Source of the DNA: Rosenbergiella metrosideri | GTDB taxonomy: Bacteria > Pseudomonadota > Gammaproteobacteria > Enterobacterales > Enterobacteriaceae | NCBI RefSeq assembly: GCF_022602565.1 | Contig: NZ_JALBCV010000003.1 | Location: forward strand, 187,273 to 251,272 | Direction of reading: 5' to 3' | Length of the DNA stretch: 64,000 nt | Shown: positions 29,921-41,527 of the stretch, in pieces | Layout: each line of letters opens with the position of its first letter | How positions within the stretch are numbered: the first letter of the stretch is position 1 | Notes under the pieces: model-generated | Database searches by the model: none | What the model was told of the DNA's origin: nothing | What the model saw: the letters and a program-made list of their open reading frames with translations, nothing else | Program-made: the position numbers and the translations under genes

Positions 29921-29934
29921 TTGATAGAAATCAA
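29921..29934. promoter_or_regulatory. Perfect FNR-consensus site
   Basis: TTGATAGAAATCAA matches the FNR consensus TTGATNNNNATCAA at all ten fixed bases. It lies 87 bases before the dicarboxylate antiporter ATG, at a distance that would suit activation of that gene, and between it and the divergent fumarate reductase. Both products make sense without oxygen. The remaining part of the 374-base gap is AT-rich. Confidence 0.75.
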
Positions 29935-30020
29935 CACCTCACTGAGTAAAAAATCGATGATGGTGAAGATAAATTCGGCTGCATTCTCTCCTCCATCGAT
30001 CGATTACTGAGTGATTATTC

Positions 30021-31529
30021 ATGATTAAGGACAGTGAACAAAACGTTTCTCCTGCTCCGCCCCCCACATCAGGGCGAGCAAAAAAAGCCATCATTTTTCT
30101 TCTCCCCGCCTTGATAGCATTACTATTATTAGCCACCCCTGTACCAGAAGGCTTATCTCCCCACGCTTGGCACTTTTTTGCTATCTTCGCTGCGGTGATC
30201 GTCGGCTTGATTTTTGAGCCTTTACCCGGCGCAGTGATTGGCCTGACGGGAATCGTTGTAGTCGCGATCTTCAATCAATGGCTATTATTTAGCCCTGAAC
30301 AACTGGCGGATCCGCAATTCAAGACAGCCAATCAAGCCTTTAAGTGGGCGGTAAGCGGCTTCAGTAACTCGACGGTCTGGTTAATTTTCGGCGCATTTAT
30401 GTTTGCTGCAGGCTATGACAAAACGAATTTAGGCCGACGCCTAGCCTTGATTTTAGTGAAGTTTCTTGGCCGTAGGAGTTTAACCCTAGGCTATGCTATT
30501 ACTTTCGCCGATCTATTATTAGCGCCGTTCACCCCTTCGAACACGGCACGCAGTGGTGGGACTATTTATCCAATTATCGCCAATCTCCCCCCACTTTATG
30601 GCTCCAAACCTAATGACCCAAGCGCTCGTAAGATTGGCTCTTATTTAATGTGGGTCGCCATCACAGCAGCCTGTATTACCAGCTCAATGTTTTTGTCTGC
30701 GCTAGCCCCCAATCTGCTGGCTTTAGCGCTGGTTAAAAGTGTGGTAGGCATTGATATTACGTGGGGAAGATGGTTTTTAGCCTTCCTCCCTGTCGGGATT
30801 TTACTGATTGTCACTATGCCGCTGTTGGCTTACTGGCTCTATCCGCCCGAAGTCAAAGTTAATGAGGAAGTGCCGAAATGGGCAGCCAGTGAACTTAAAA
30901 AACTCGGTAGGATGTCACGTAATGAGATTTTACTGCTGTGCTTTGTCTGCTGTGCGTTACTAATGTGGATCTTTGCTGCGGCGTGGATTGAACCGGCGAT
31001 GGCGGCATTGCTCGTGGTGGTGTTGATGTTGTGGACCGGCGTGCTATCTTGGAACGATATCACCAGTAATAAGCCTGCGTGGAATACCTTTGCGTGGTTC
31101 GCCACATTAGTCGCTTTGGCGGATGGTTTAGCCAGAGTCGGCTTTATTCGCTGGTTAGGTCAAGAGGCAGGACTACTGTTAACGGGGATTAGCCCAACGG
31201 TTGCCACCGTAATGCTCTTTTTAGCGTTCTACTTACTCCATTATCTCTTTGCCAGCTCAACGGCACATACCACGGCATTGCTCCCCGCTATTCTTACTAT
31301 TGGGGCAGCGATTCCTGGTATTGATATGCCGATTTTCTGTTTATTACTCGTGACCTCTCTAGGCATTATGGGGATCATTACACCTTATGGTACCGGACCG
31401 AGTCCTATTTATTATGGTAGCGGTTATTTACCTACCAAAGACTATTGGCGGCTAGGTTCAATCTTCGGTGTTATTTTCTTACTCGCCTTACTGTTTATTG
31501 GCTACCCTTGGATGAAGATGATTTTCTAA
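30021..31529 (+). CDS. DASS-family dicarboxylate antiporter (CitT/TtdT-like)
   Basis: 502 residues with about twelve to fourteen membrane spans. The divalent anion:sodium symporter family is recognised by SNTVWLIFGAFMFAAGYDK, LAPFTPSNTARSGGTIYPII (SNT motif), the cytoplasmic YPPEVKVNEEVPKWAASEL and the second LFASSTAHTTALLPAI motif. Closest in pattern to CitT, TtdT and plastid dicarboxylate translocators, which exchange citrate, tartrate or fumarate for succinate. Its divergence from a soluble fumarate reductase across an FNR site suggests import of fumarate/malate/tartrate against succinate. Not DcuB-type. The exact ligand is undetermined. Confidence 0.85.
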   Translation: MIKDSEQNVSPAPPPTSGRAKKAIIFLLPALIALLLLATPVPEGLSPHAWHFFAIFAAVIVGLIFEPLPGAVIGLTGIVVVAIFNQWLLFSPEQLADPQFKTANQAFKWAVSGFSNSTVWLIFGAFMFAAGYDKTNLGRRLALILVKFLGRRSLTLGYAITFADLLLAPFTPSNTARSGGTIYPIIANLPPLYGSKPNDPSARKIGSYLMWVAITAACITSSMFLSALAPNLLALALVKSVVGIDITWGRWFLAFLPVGILLIVTMPLLAYWLYPPEVKVNEEVPKWAASELKKLGRMSRNEILLLCFVCCALLMWIFAAAWIEPAMAALLVVVLMLWTGVLSWNDITSNKPAWNTFAWFATLVALADGLARVGFIRWLGQEAGLLLTGISPTVATVMLFLAFYLLHYLFASSTAHTTALLPAILTIGAAIPGIDMPIFCLLLVTSLGIMGIITPYGTGPSPIYYGSGYLPTKDYWRLGSIFGVIFLLALLFIGYPWMKMIF

Positions 31530-31557
31530 AGACTACACATCATCTGACCATCCCCCT

Positions 31558-31587
31558 AAAAAAGAGGCATCCAAAGATGCCTCTTTC
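31558..31587. terminator. Bidirectional terminator between antiporter and bglB
   Basis: AAAGAGGCATC (31561-31571) pairs with GATGCCTCTTT (31576-31586) around a CAAA loop. A runs on the left (31558-31563) give a T tail for the minus-strand bgl operon; the plus side ends in CTCTTT. Convergent genes end at 31529 and 31593. Confidence 0.8.
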
Positions 31588-31592
31588 CCGTT

Positions 31593-34958
<3,366 letters not shown>

Positions 34959-34976
34959 TTAATTCCCTGTAAAAAC

Positions 34977-35020
34977 AAAAAAACCCGGGACCCGCCTTGT
35001 TCAGACGAGACCCAGGTTTT
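34977..35020 (-). terminator. bgl intercistronic terminator
   Basis: On the minus strand, AAAACCTGGGTCTCGTCT pairs (with G-U wobbles and one mismatch) with AGGCGGGTCCCGGGTTTT, followed by seven T. It overlaps the RAT at its 5' arm. It stops transcription after bglG unless BglG is active. Confidence 0.85.
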
Positions 35021-35043
35021 GCCTACCGAAGTAGTAACAATCC
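35015..35043 (-). promoter_or_regulatory. RAT ribonucleic antiterminator for BglG
   Basis: The minus strand reads GGATTGTTACTACTTCGGTA then GGCAAAACC, agreeing with the E. coli bgl RAT at the flanks (GGATTGTTACT, GGCAAAACC), with the hairpin loop changed. It shares GGTTTT with the terminator stem, so RNA folds one way or the other. This places bglF and bglB under BglG antitermination. Confidence 0.88.
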
Positions 35044-35050
35044 TGTCAAT

Positions 35051-35884
35051 TTACTGTGCTTCTTTGCGTAACTTCTCTATATGTAACGTCAAAAACAATA
35101 ACTCTTCTGGCTGAATGTGATGCTGATAATGCTGCGACAGATGTTTACCCACTAGCTCAGCCGCTGACCAGGCTAACGGGTACTGATTATGGATAGTTTC
35201 GGTTAATTCACTCTCTTCACTATCAACCTGAGTATGGGCTAAACAACGCTGTGCAAAGAACTTTAAGTGCGTAACAAATCGCTGGTAAACAATGCTTTTA
35301 TCGTCATAATCAATACTTAGGTGATATTTCACCAGATTTAACATTTCTTGTATTAAACGGGTGACTTGGGTGACCTCTTGCACATCACCTTTCAGCTGAG
35401 CGGTGACAAAATGCAATGTGATAAAACCCGCCTCATCAAGCTGCAGTGTTACCCCTAACCGTTGCTCGATAATTTGTAAGGCCACCACTGCCACGTGGTA
35501 CTCGTTTGGATAAAGATGCTGAGTTTCCCATAACAGACGATTATGCAAAACGATACCATTACGTTTTCGTTCTAAAGCGCCGAAGCAGTGATCGGCCAAT
35601 GAGATAAATAAGCTTTCTTGTAAAGGGCCTAGTTGCTGGCGAGCATAGGTGACGATTCGATCACAGGTAAGAAGTACATTGAGAGGGATCTGTTGAATCA
35701 ATTCGACAAAGTGGTCAAATAATGGATTATTCTGCCGCGCAAAGATCTTCTCAATTTTACTGTGATCGATACTGTCGCCACAACGTTTCTGGAAGGCGAT
35801 ACCTCGACCCATAATAATCTGCTCATCCTTTGAGCCTTGTTGAACAACCACGACATTGTTGTTCAAGATTTTAACGATCTTCAT
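35051..35884 (-). CDS. bglG: Transcriptional antiterminator BglG
   Basis: 277 residues (E. coli 278). N-terminal RNA-binding CAT domain (MKIVKILNNNVVVVQQGSKD, then IIMGRGIAFQKRCGD), followed by two PRD domains; PRD histidines are visible in ADHCFGALERK, LHNRLLWE, TLHFVTAQL and LTLHIEKLR. As a dephosphorylated dimer it binds RAT and prevents termination. First gene of the operon. I found no second RAT/terminator upstream (35885-36002), unlike the E. coli leader, so bglG itself may not be antitermination-controlled here. Confidence 0.95.
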   Translation of the reverse strand: MKIVKILNNNVVVVQQGSKDEQIIMGRGIAFQKRCGDSIDHSKIEKIFARQNNPLFDHFVELIQQIPLNVLLTCDRIVTYARQQLGPLQESLFISLADHCFGALERKRNGIVLHNRLLWETQHLYPNEYHVAVVALQIIEQRLGVTLQLDEAGFITLHFVTAQLKGDVQEVTQVTRLIQEMLNLVKYHLSIDYDDKSIVYQRFVTHLKFFAQRCLAHTQVDSEESELTETIHNQYPLAWSAAELVGKHLSQHYQHHIQPEELLFLTLHIEKLRKEAQ

Positions 35885-35953
35885 CTCACCCCTTCACCCT
35901 ATTTCAGGCAATTTGTCAGACTCGTCAGTCTGCCTCAAGATGATTATCGGTAA

Positions 35954-35973
35954 AACGTGAGATAGATCGCCAG
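35954..35973 (-). promoter_or_regulatory. Candidate CRP site before bglG
   Basis: On the minus strand CTGGCGATCTATCTCACGTT aligns to the CRP consensus with GGCGA-N6-TCACG (7 of 10 key bases). About 70-90 bases before the bglG start. The E. coli bgl promoter is CRP-dependent, so the position is reasonable; the match is modest. Confidence 0.35.
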
Positions 35974-36002
35974 AAACCTCTCTTTTACATCAATGTATTG
36001 TC

Positions 36003-36545
36003 TTAAGACAATAAAAAATCCGACCGCTGAAATGCATAGAGAAGATGCTCAGCTAAGGGATGTTCCGCAGGAATGTGAGGATGATTGAAAGTGCGCTGTC
36101 GAGTCATGTTCAGCCGCTGCATCAAACGTTCAGATCGGTGATTATGCACGGAAGTGAACGCCACAACTTGCTGTAAACTAAGATTTTCGAAGGCAAATTG
36201 TAACACTCTCTCGGCAGCTTCCGTCGCCAATCCTTGTGACCAAAAAGACGACGAGAAACGCCAGCCTATCTCCACACAGGGGGAAAAAGTGAATTTGTTC
36301 GGCTGCTCGTGCAGCCCGCAAAAACCAATAAACTGGGAAGTGGATTTTAGCTCAACCGCCCAGAAGCCCCAGCCTTTACGCTGGATGATAAGTCGAAAGG
36401 TTTTGGCTAGCTCATCGCTCTGTGTGGCGCTGAGCGGATTCATAAAAAAACGCATGACGTCTGGGTCTTGATTCATTTCCCGAAAAGGGATCAAATCGGA
36501 AGTCTGCCACTGCCGTAATCGCAAACGTTCTGTTTCAAGTTCCAT
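36003..36545 (-). CDS. GNAT acetyltransferase, RimJ/RimL type
   Basis: 180 residues from ATG 36545, placed six bases after AAGGGGG. RimJ/RimL-like opening LETERLRLRQWQTSDL, a middle block GFWAVELKSTSQFIGFCGL, and the acetyl-CoA pyrophosphate loop in SSSFWSQGLATEAAERVL, followed by FTSVHNHRSERLMQRLNM. Such enzymes N-acetylate ribosomal proteins or small amines; the acceptor is unknown. Single gene upstream of bglG on the same strand. Confidence 0.8.
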   Translation of the reverse strand: MELETERLRLRQWQTSDLIPFREMNQDPDVMRFFMNPLSATQSDELAKTFRLIIQRKGWGFWAVELKSTSQFIGFCGLHEQPNKFTFSPCVEIGWRFSSSFWSQGLATEAAERVLQFAFENLSLQQVVAFTSVHNHRSERLMQRLNMTRQRTFNHPHIPAEHPLAEHLLYAFQRSDFLLS

Positions 36546-36642
36546 TAACATCCCCCTTAACGTCGATCGTCTTCTAAGTGTAGAAAATAAATGAATTAAG
36601 GATAATTAATACCTTAAAATCCAATTAAGTCATACTACTAGC

Positions 36643-37356
36643 TTAACGTTTACGATTGAAGTTCACTTCAAAGGTGTAGGCAATCTTATTAAACGTCCGC
36701 TGTGTGATCAGCGACAAATTGAGAAAACGCATCGAAATGCGGTGAGTAAGTTCGGGATGGTCTACTAGAGGCTCGTCCAGAGGTGCTAAAGAGATCACCT
36801 CAACGTTAACTTTATATTCACCGTATTCGCCTAAGTTCAGGTCAACCTTCTTGAAAATAGCCCCTTGCTTAAAAGCAGGATCCGGGAGTCCAAGGCTGAA
36901 AAGCCCTATCCCGCCAGTAGAGAAATTATCGACAAAGAAGCGGTGTAATTCCACATGCCCTGGGAGATGGATTGCAAGCGTGAATGCTTCTCTTAATGGG
37001 ACAGGGACACGTAAGTTGATTCGCCGTTGGATGTAGGAAAATGTCGGCACTAATTCTCCGAGACATTGCTGCTGGCCCTGTCGCTCGGTAGTCACCACAT
37101 TGGTGATACTAAAGATGATTTTAGCCTCGCTCCCTTCCGCGACTAATGTCAAAGGTGAAGCAAGCGGTCCGGGATTCTGTTGAGGAAGTAATCGAATACG
37201 ACTCCCTTCCATTCTTACCATTGAAAAGGTTTGCTTATCGTCATCCAAAGAAGCCAACACCAAAGTCTGTTGCTGCTTTTGAAATGTTCGCAATATTGAC
37301 GCAAGTTCAAATCGGTCTTCGCGTAGTGAAGCGGATTCAGATTCAGAATTCATCAT
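36643..37356 (-). CDS. ycgR: YcgR-like PilZ c-di-GMP receptor (flagellar brake)
   Basis: 237 residues from ATG 37356 (AAGGA eight bases upstream); E. coli YcgR has 244. N-terminal YcgR domain (about 10-110), then a PilZ domain with the c-di-GMP contacts RRINLR (RxxxR) and DNFSTGGIGL (DxSxxG). On binding c-di-GMP, YcgR contacts the flagellar motor and slows or biases rotation. There are no flagellar genes in the window, as also in E. coli where ycgR stands alone. The N-terminal domain is rather divergent, so a non-flagellar PilZ role is the alternative. Confidence 0.75.
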   Translation of the reverse strand: MMNSESESASLREDRFELASILRTFQKQQQTLVLASLDDDKQTFSMVRMEGSRIRLLPQQNPGPLASPLTLVAEGSEAKIIFSITNVVTTERQGQQQCLGELVPTFSYIQRRINLRVPVPLREAFTLAIHLPGHVELHRFFVDNFSTGGIGLFSLGLPDPAFKQGAIFKKVDLNLGEYGEYKVNVEVISLAPLDEPLVDHPELTHRISMRFLNLSLITQRTFNKIAYTFEVNFNRKR

Positions 37357-37577
37357 AAATAGCATCCTTTAAAGCAAACATTCGGCCCAATGTGACGTAA
37401 TTAAGCACTTATCTAAGAAAGGGGTTAGCGATCAACCGATTAATTATTCAACTTTTTAAATATTAGCATGGCTTCACCTTACAATCGACGAGTATCCCTA
37501 ATCCTCATAGGGCCACTGTCTATTTATTCATCTCATAGTAAAAAATTCACAAATAGTTCAATACCATATAGATAAAG

Positions 37578-37611
37578 TGTGATCTTGATCACATTATAAT
37601 TTTTTTATAGT
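37578..37611 (+). promoter_or_regulatory. CRP site and -10 elements of the tsx promoter
   Basis: TGTGATCTTGATCACA (37578-37593) has both CRP half-sites perfect. It is followed at once by TATAAT (37595-37600) and TATAGT (37606-37611). The tsx gene of E. coli has CRP/CytR- and DeoR-controlled promoters. The -10 boxes are unusually near the CRP centre (37585.5) for class II activation, so one of them may be fortuitous or CRP may also block a promoter. Confidence 0.8.
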
Positions 37612-37736
37612 GCCACAAAAAACCCTCTTTAAGGGTAAAATCCTTGCCGACAAATAGGGTATGCACTTTCTAACTACCTGTTACGACCTTGTGGGACTCA
37701 TTTTTCGCGTTTTACATCCTCGATGAGCAAATAATA

Positions 37737-38591
37737 ATGAAATATAAATCACTGATAGCCGCCACAGTATTAGCCTCCACTGCTGCAACCTCTGCTTGGG
37801 CAGATGACTCCTCCGAATACCTCTCTGATTGGTGGCACCAAAGTGTCAACGTTGTCGGCAGCTACCACACCCGTTTTGGCCCTCATCCAAATAACGATAT
37901 CTATTTAGAATATGAGGCCTTTGCGCATAAAGATTGGTTCGATTTTTACGGTTACGTCGATGTCCCTAAGTTTTTTGGCGTGGGCAACGCAAACGATGTC
38001 GGAATTTGGGATAAGGGCAAAGGCTCGCCATTATTTATGGAGATTGAACCCCGTTTCTCAATCGATAAGTTGACCAATACCGACCTCAGTATCGGTCCTA
38101 TCAAACAGTGGTACTTTGCCAATAACTATATCTACGATATGGGGCCTAACGATAAAAATCGTCAAAATACTTGGTATATGGGGTTAGGGACCGATATTGA
38201 TACTGGGACTAAACTCTCACTGTCCTTAAACGTCTATGCGAAGTACCAGTGGGAAAACTATGGTGCAGCCAATGAAGATAGCTGGGATGGTTACCGCTTC
38301 AAAGTGAAGTATATGTACCCGATTACCACCCTATGGGGCGGAAACTTGGCGTATATTGGTTTCACCAACTTCGACTGGGGCTCTGACCTCGGTAATAACA
38401 GCACCGTGCGGACGAAAAACTCCATCGCATCCAGCCACATCTTGGCGCTAAGCTACGCGCATTGGCATTACTCTTTCGTCGCCCGTTATTTCCATAATGG
38501 CGGCCAATGGGAAGGTAGTGCAGACTTAGGTGGATCGCGGACTAACAATACTGGCTGGGGCTATTATCTCGTCGCGGGATACAGCTTCTAA
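37737..38591 (+). CDS. tsx: Nucleoside-specific outer-membrane channel Tsx
   Basis: 284 residues from ATG 37737 with a signal peptide ending in SAWA. The mature start ([20 protein letters not shown]) and [41 protein letters not shown] match E. coli Tsx closely, and the chain ends in Phe. Tsx is a monomeric 12-strand barrel for nucleosides and deoxynucleosides. Loops that serve as phage and colicin receptors differ. Single gene with its own CRP promoter and terminator. Confidence 0.95.
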   Translation: MKYKSLIAATVLASTAATSAWADDSSEYLSDWWHQSVNVVGSYHTRFGPHPNNDIYLEYEAFAHKDWFDFYGYVDVPKFFGVGNANDVGIWDKGKGSPLFMEIEPRFSIDKLTNTDLSIGPIKQWYFANNYIYDMGPNDKNRQNTWYMGLGTDIDTGTKLSLSLNVYAKYQWENYGAANEDSWDGYRFKVKYMYPITTLWGGNLAYIGFTNFDWGSDLGNNSTVRTKNSIASSHILALSYAHWHYSFVARYFHNGGQWEGSADLGGSRTNNTGWGYYLVAGYSF

Positions 38592-38612
38592 CTGTCGCCT
38601 CATACTGGAAAG

Positions 38613-38639
38613 CCACCCTTCAAAGGGTGGTTTTTTTTT
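38613..38639 (+). terminator. tsx intrinsic terminator
   Basis: CCACCCTT pairs with AAGGGTGG (38613-38630), followed by nine T. Classic rho-independent terminator 21 bases after the tsx stop. Confidence 0.92.
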
Positions 38640-38770
38640 AGCCTAATCCTGCACAAATTTCTAATCCTACCTGTTAACTTGCTTTATGCTGGATAAACCT
38701 GGGCTTTCGTCCCACAAAATAAAAATAGAAATATCCTCAATGCAAACAGAATGTGAATGGAAACCTGCTA

Positions 38771-40150
38771 ATGACTGTTGATAATCCCCCCTCACCGCCC
38801 ACCACTATTGCCGAACGGATCGATGCACTGCCCGCGACCCGCCCACTTTGGATCTTTATTAGCCTTTTGGCACTCGGCGGTTTTTTTGAATTATTCGATC
38901 TCTTTGAAACCGGTTATATCAGTAGCGGACTGGTCGCGGCTCATATTTTTCATGTTGGCCAAGCCGGGCTATTAGGTATCTCGGATCAGGCTGCTTTTGC
39001 TTCCGTCACCTTTCTCGGCCTATTCGTTGGGGCAAGTCTACTCGCGCCATTCGCCGATCGTTATGGTCGACGGTTGACCTTTATTTTTGCACTCGGCTGG
39101 TACGGCTTTTTTTCGCTTCTTATGGCATTTCAGCAAAGTAGCGAAGGTATTCTATTGTGCCGTTTTTTGGTTGGAATTGGTCTTGGTGTTGAGTTAGTGA
39201 CAATTGATACCTATTTAGCAGAATGGACCCCTGCCCGCCTGCGAAGCAAAGCATTCGCCTTTGCTTTCTTTGTGCAGTTTTTATCAGTACCCGCCGTTGC
39301 ACTACTTTCGTGGTGGTTGATCCCTCAACAATGGCTTGGCTTAGCGGGCTGGCGCTGGGTAATTATTATTGGGGCAGTATGCTCACTGATTATTTGGCTG
39401 ATCAGACGGCAACTGCCCGAATCACCACGTTGGCTAATGGAGAAAAATCAGGTACAAGCCGCCCACCGTATCATGATGGATATGGAAAAACGCTGCGGTG
39501 CGCCGATCAATACCGACCAGCCTATTCCCTCTGCTCAGAGCAAAGTCACAGGTCAGTTTCGTGATATTTGGTCGCCAACATGGCGGAAACGCACCCTGAT
39601 GTTGATGGTGTTGAACTTCTTTCAAGCCATCGGATTTTTTGGCTTCGGTAACTGGTTACCCACCTTGCTATCAGGCAAAGGGGCATCGCTGTCATACAGT
39701 TTAGGGTATGCATTCTTTATCACTTTAGCCTACCCATTAGGCTCACTACTTAGCACACTCTATGCGAATCGGTTCGAAAACAAATGGCAGATTGTTGCGG
39801 CTTCATTAATGACAGTAGTGTGTGGAACAGGTTTCGCCTTTGCCCACCAGCCTTGGCTGATGATCGTTTGCGGTTTTCTTATCACCTATTCCAATGCTTG
39901 GTTAACCTATAGCTACCACGCTTATCAAACAGAGATCTTTCCTACCGCGATTCGTGCGCGCGCAGTCGGTTTTTGTTATTCCTTTAGTCGCCTCTCAACC
40001 GCCCTCAGTAGCCTACTGATTGGCCTGATCCTGTCATCAGTCGGCAGCAGCGCTGTCGTATTATTTATCGTATTCAGTATGGTAATGGTCGTGCTATCTG
40101 TAGCGATTTTCGGCCCTACCACCCGCGGTAAAGACCTCGAAGATATTTAA
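38771..40150 (+). CDS. MFS transporter, metabolite:H+ symporter type
   Basis: 459 residues from ATG 38771; the open frame reaches back to a GTG at 38753. Twelve spans. FFELFDLFETGYISSGL in span 1, PFADRYGRRLTFIFALG in the 2-3 loop, LVGIGLGVELVTIDTYLAEW in span 4 and QLPESPRWLMEKNQ before the central loop place it with sugar porter/MHS-like carriers of aromatic acids, nicotinate or sugar acids. It is convergent with the gluconate dehydrogenase operon, sharing a terminator; import of gluconate or 2-ketogluconate would be fitting but is not shown. Confidence 0.75.
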   Translation: MTVDNPPSPPTTIAERIDALPATRPLWIFISLLALGGFFELFDLFETGYISSGLVAAHIFHVGQAGLLGISDQAAFASVTFLGLFVGASLLAPFADRYGRRLTFIFALGWYGFFSLLMAFQQSSEGILLCRFLVGIGLGVELVTIDTYLAEWTPARLRSKAFAFAFFVQFLSVPAVALLSWWLIPQQWLGLAGWRWVIIIGAVCSLIIWLIRRQLPESPRWLMEKNQVQAAHRIMMDMEKRCGAPINTDQPIPSAQSKVTGQFRDIWSPTWRKRTLMLMVLNFFQAIGFFGFGNWLPTLLSGKGASLSYSLGYAFFITLAYPLGSLLSTLYANRFENKWQIVAASLMTVVCGTGFAFAHQPWLMIVCGFLITYSNAWLTYSYHAYQTEIFPTAIRARAVGFCYSFSRLSTALSSLLIGLILSSVGSSAVVLFIVFSMVMVVLSVAIFGPTTRGKDLEDI

Positions 40151-40184
40151 AAAAAAACGCGGTAGCCCTGAGGATTACCGCGTT
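40151..40184. terminator. Terminator shared by MFS gene and gluconate dehydrogenase operon
   Basis: AACGCGGTA (40156-40164) pairs with TACCGCGTT (40176-40184). The A run 40149-40157 gives a T tail on the minus strand, so the main use is ending the dehydrogenase operon. Confidence 0.8.
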
Positions 40185-40200
40185 ATTCAGATAGAAATAA

Positions 40201-41517
40201 TTACTGACGTTTTTCTAGAATTTCTATGCTATGACTTCCCTGCTGGCCTTTAACACCATCTTGTTCGCGGATCTTGGCAACATCGCTAGCAGAGACTGTT
40301 GAAGACTGAGTATTTCCCCAACTGCTGCGCACAAAGTTAACCAAATCCGCCACCTGCTGATCATTCATCCGCCAGCCAAAAGCAGGCATGGTAATCGCAG
40401 TAGGCGCTCCGGCCACAGCGGGTAAACGAGCACCCGTTAAGATGATGTGAATCAGTGACGTAGGATCGTCAGCTAAGACAACTGGATTCCCTTTCAACTG
40501 CGGGAAGAATCGTTTATAGCTAGTGCCATCTGTCTTATGGCAGGCTGCACAGCTGTCAACATACTCACCGGCACCCGCTTGCTGGTCATTTCCTTTCCAC
40601 AGCGCTTTCGCAACCGTATCATCCACAGTGAATGGCGTTTGATGGGGGTCTTGTGGAGCTAAGGTTTTCAGATACCGTGCAATAGCCGTGATATCGGCAT
40701 CGGTCAGGTATTGTAAGCTATGCTCGACCACATCCGTCATACCACCAAACACGGCGGTTTGATCATTACGGCCATAACGTAAGAACTGCTCCAGCTCTTG
40801 CTGGCTCCAACGACCGAGTCCATCCCGATTATCGCCACGTAAATTACTGGCGGTCCACCCATCAATCGGTGAGCTGCTGCCTGCTAGATACGTGGTGTTA
40901 TCCTGTCCATTTAGAACTTTCTCTTGCATAGTGATGCTGCGTGGTGTGTGGCAAGCACCACAGTGGGCTAACCCTTCTACCAAATAACGCCCACGGTTGA
41001 CACTTTCGTCATCCTGAGTGGTTGGTTCAAAAGGCTTGACCTCTGGTGCAAACATTTTACGCCAGATCGCCAGTGGCCAGCGCATTGAGAGAGGCCACGG
41101 GATATCGGTGGCTTTATTCGCTTGCTCGACTGCCGGAACGCCCTGCATAAAGTAGGCATACAGCGCATGCATATCTTCATCGCTGACCACCGCATAGGAA
41201 GGATAAGGCATCGCCGGATAAAGCGTATCACCGGTTTTCGCAATCCCCTGACGCACCGCCTTTTGGAAATCGTCGTAGCTGTAATCACCAATCCCCGTCT
41301 GCTTATCAGGGGTGATATTGGTACTGTAAATCGTACCGATCGGCGTTGCCATCGCTAGACCACCAGCAAAGGGTTTACCGCCTTTTGCAGTATGACAGGC
41401 CACACAGTCCCCTGCCCGCGCGAGGTACTCACCACGTTTAACCAGATCACCTGACGTTTCGGCCAACGCACCAGAGGAGACCAACGTTAACACTAGGGTT
41501 AAAAAAGTCTTTTTCAT
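40201..41517 (-). CDS. Gluconate 2-dehydrogenase, triheme cytochrome c subunit
   Basis: 438 residues from ATG 41517 behind AGGAGAGG; a longer frame to 41571 overlaps the upstream gene. Signal peptide MKKTFLTLVLTLVSSGALA. Three c-type heme sites: CVACH (38-42), CGACH (186-190) and CAACH (323-327). It takes electrons from the flavoprotein subunit and passes them to ubiquinone on the periplasmic face. Order gamma-flavoprotein-cytochrome is that of Pantoea/Erwinia gluconate dehydrogenases. The same three-subunit design exists for 2-ketogluconate and sorbitol dehydrogenases, so the substrate is not certain. Confidence 0.87.
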   Translation of the reverse strand: MKKTFLTLVLTLVSSGALAETSGDLVKRGEYLARAGDCVACHTAKGGKPFAGGLAMATPIGTIYSTNITPDKQTGIGDYSYDDFQKAVRQGIAKTGDTLYPAMPYPSYAVVSDEDMHALYAYFMQGVPAVEQANKATDIPWPLSMRWPLAIWRKMFAPEVKPFEPTTQDDESVNRGRYLVEGLAHCGACHTPRSITMQEKVLNGQDNTTYLAGSSSPIDGWTASNLRGDNRDGLGRWSQQELEQFLRYGRNDQTAVFGGMTDVVEHSLQYLTDADITAIARYLKTLAPQDPHQTPFTVDDTVAKALWKGNDQQAGAGEYVDSCAACHKTDGTSYKRFFPQLKGNPVVLADDPTSLIHIILTGARLPAVAGAPTAITMPAFGWRMNDQQVADLVNFVRSSWGNTQSSTVSASDVAKIREQDGVKGQQGSHSIEILEKRQ

Positions 41518-41527
41518 TCGCCTCTCC

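Noticed and set aside
35885-36002. Possible leader RAT/terminator before bglG
   Set aside because: Only a 6-base hairpin (CAGACT/AGTCTG) is present; no GGATTGTTACT-like sequence and no T run.
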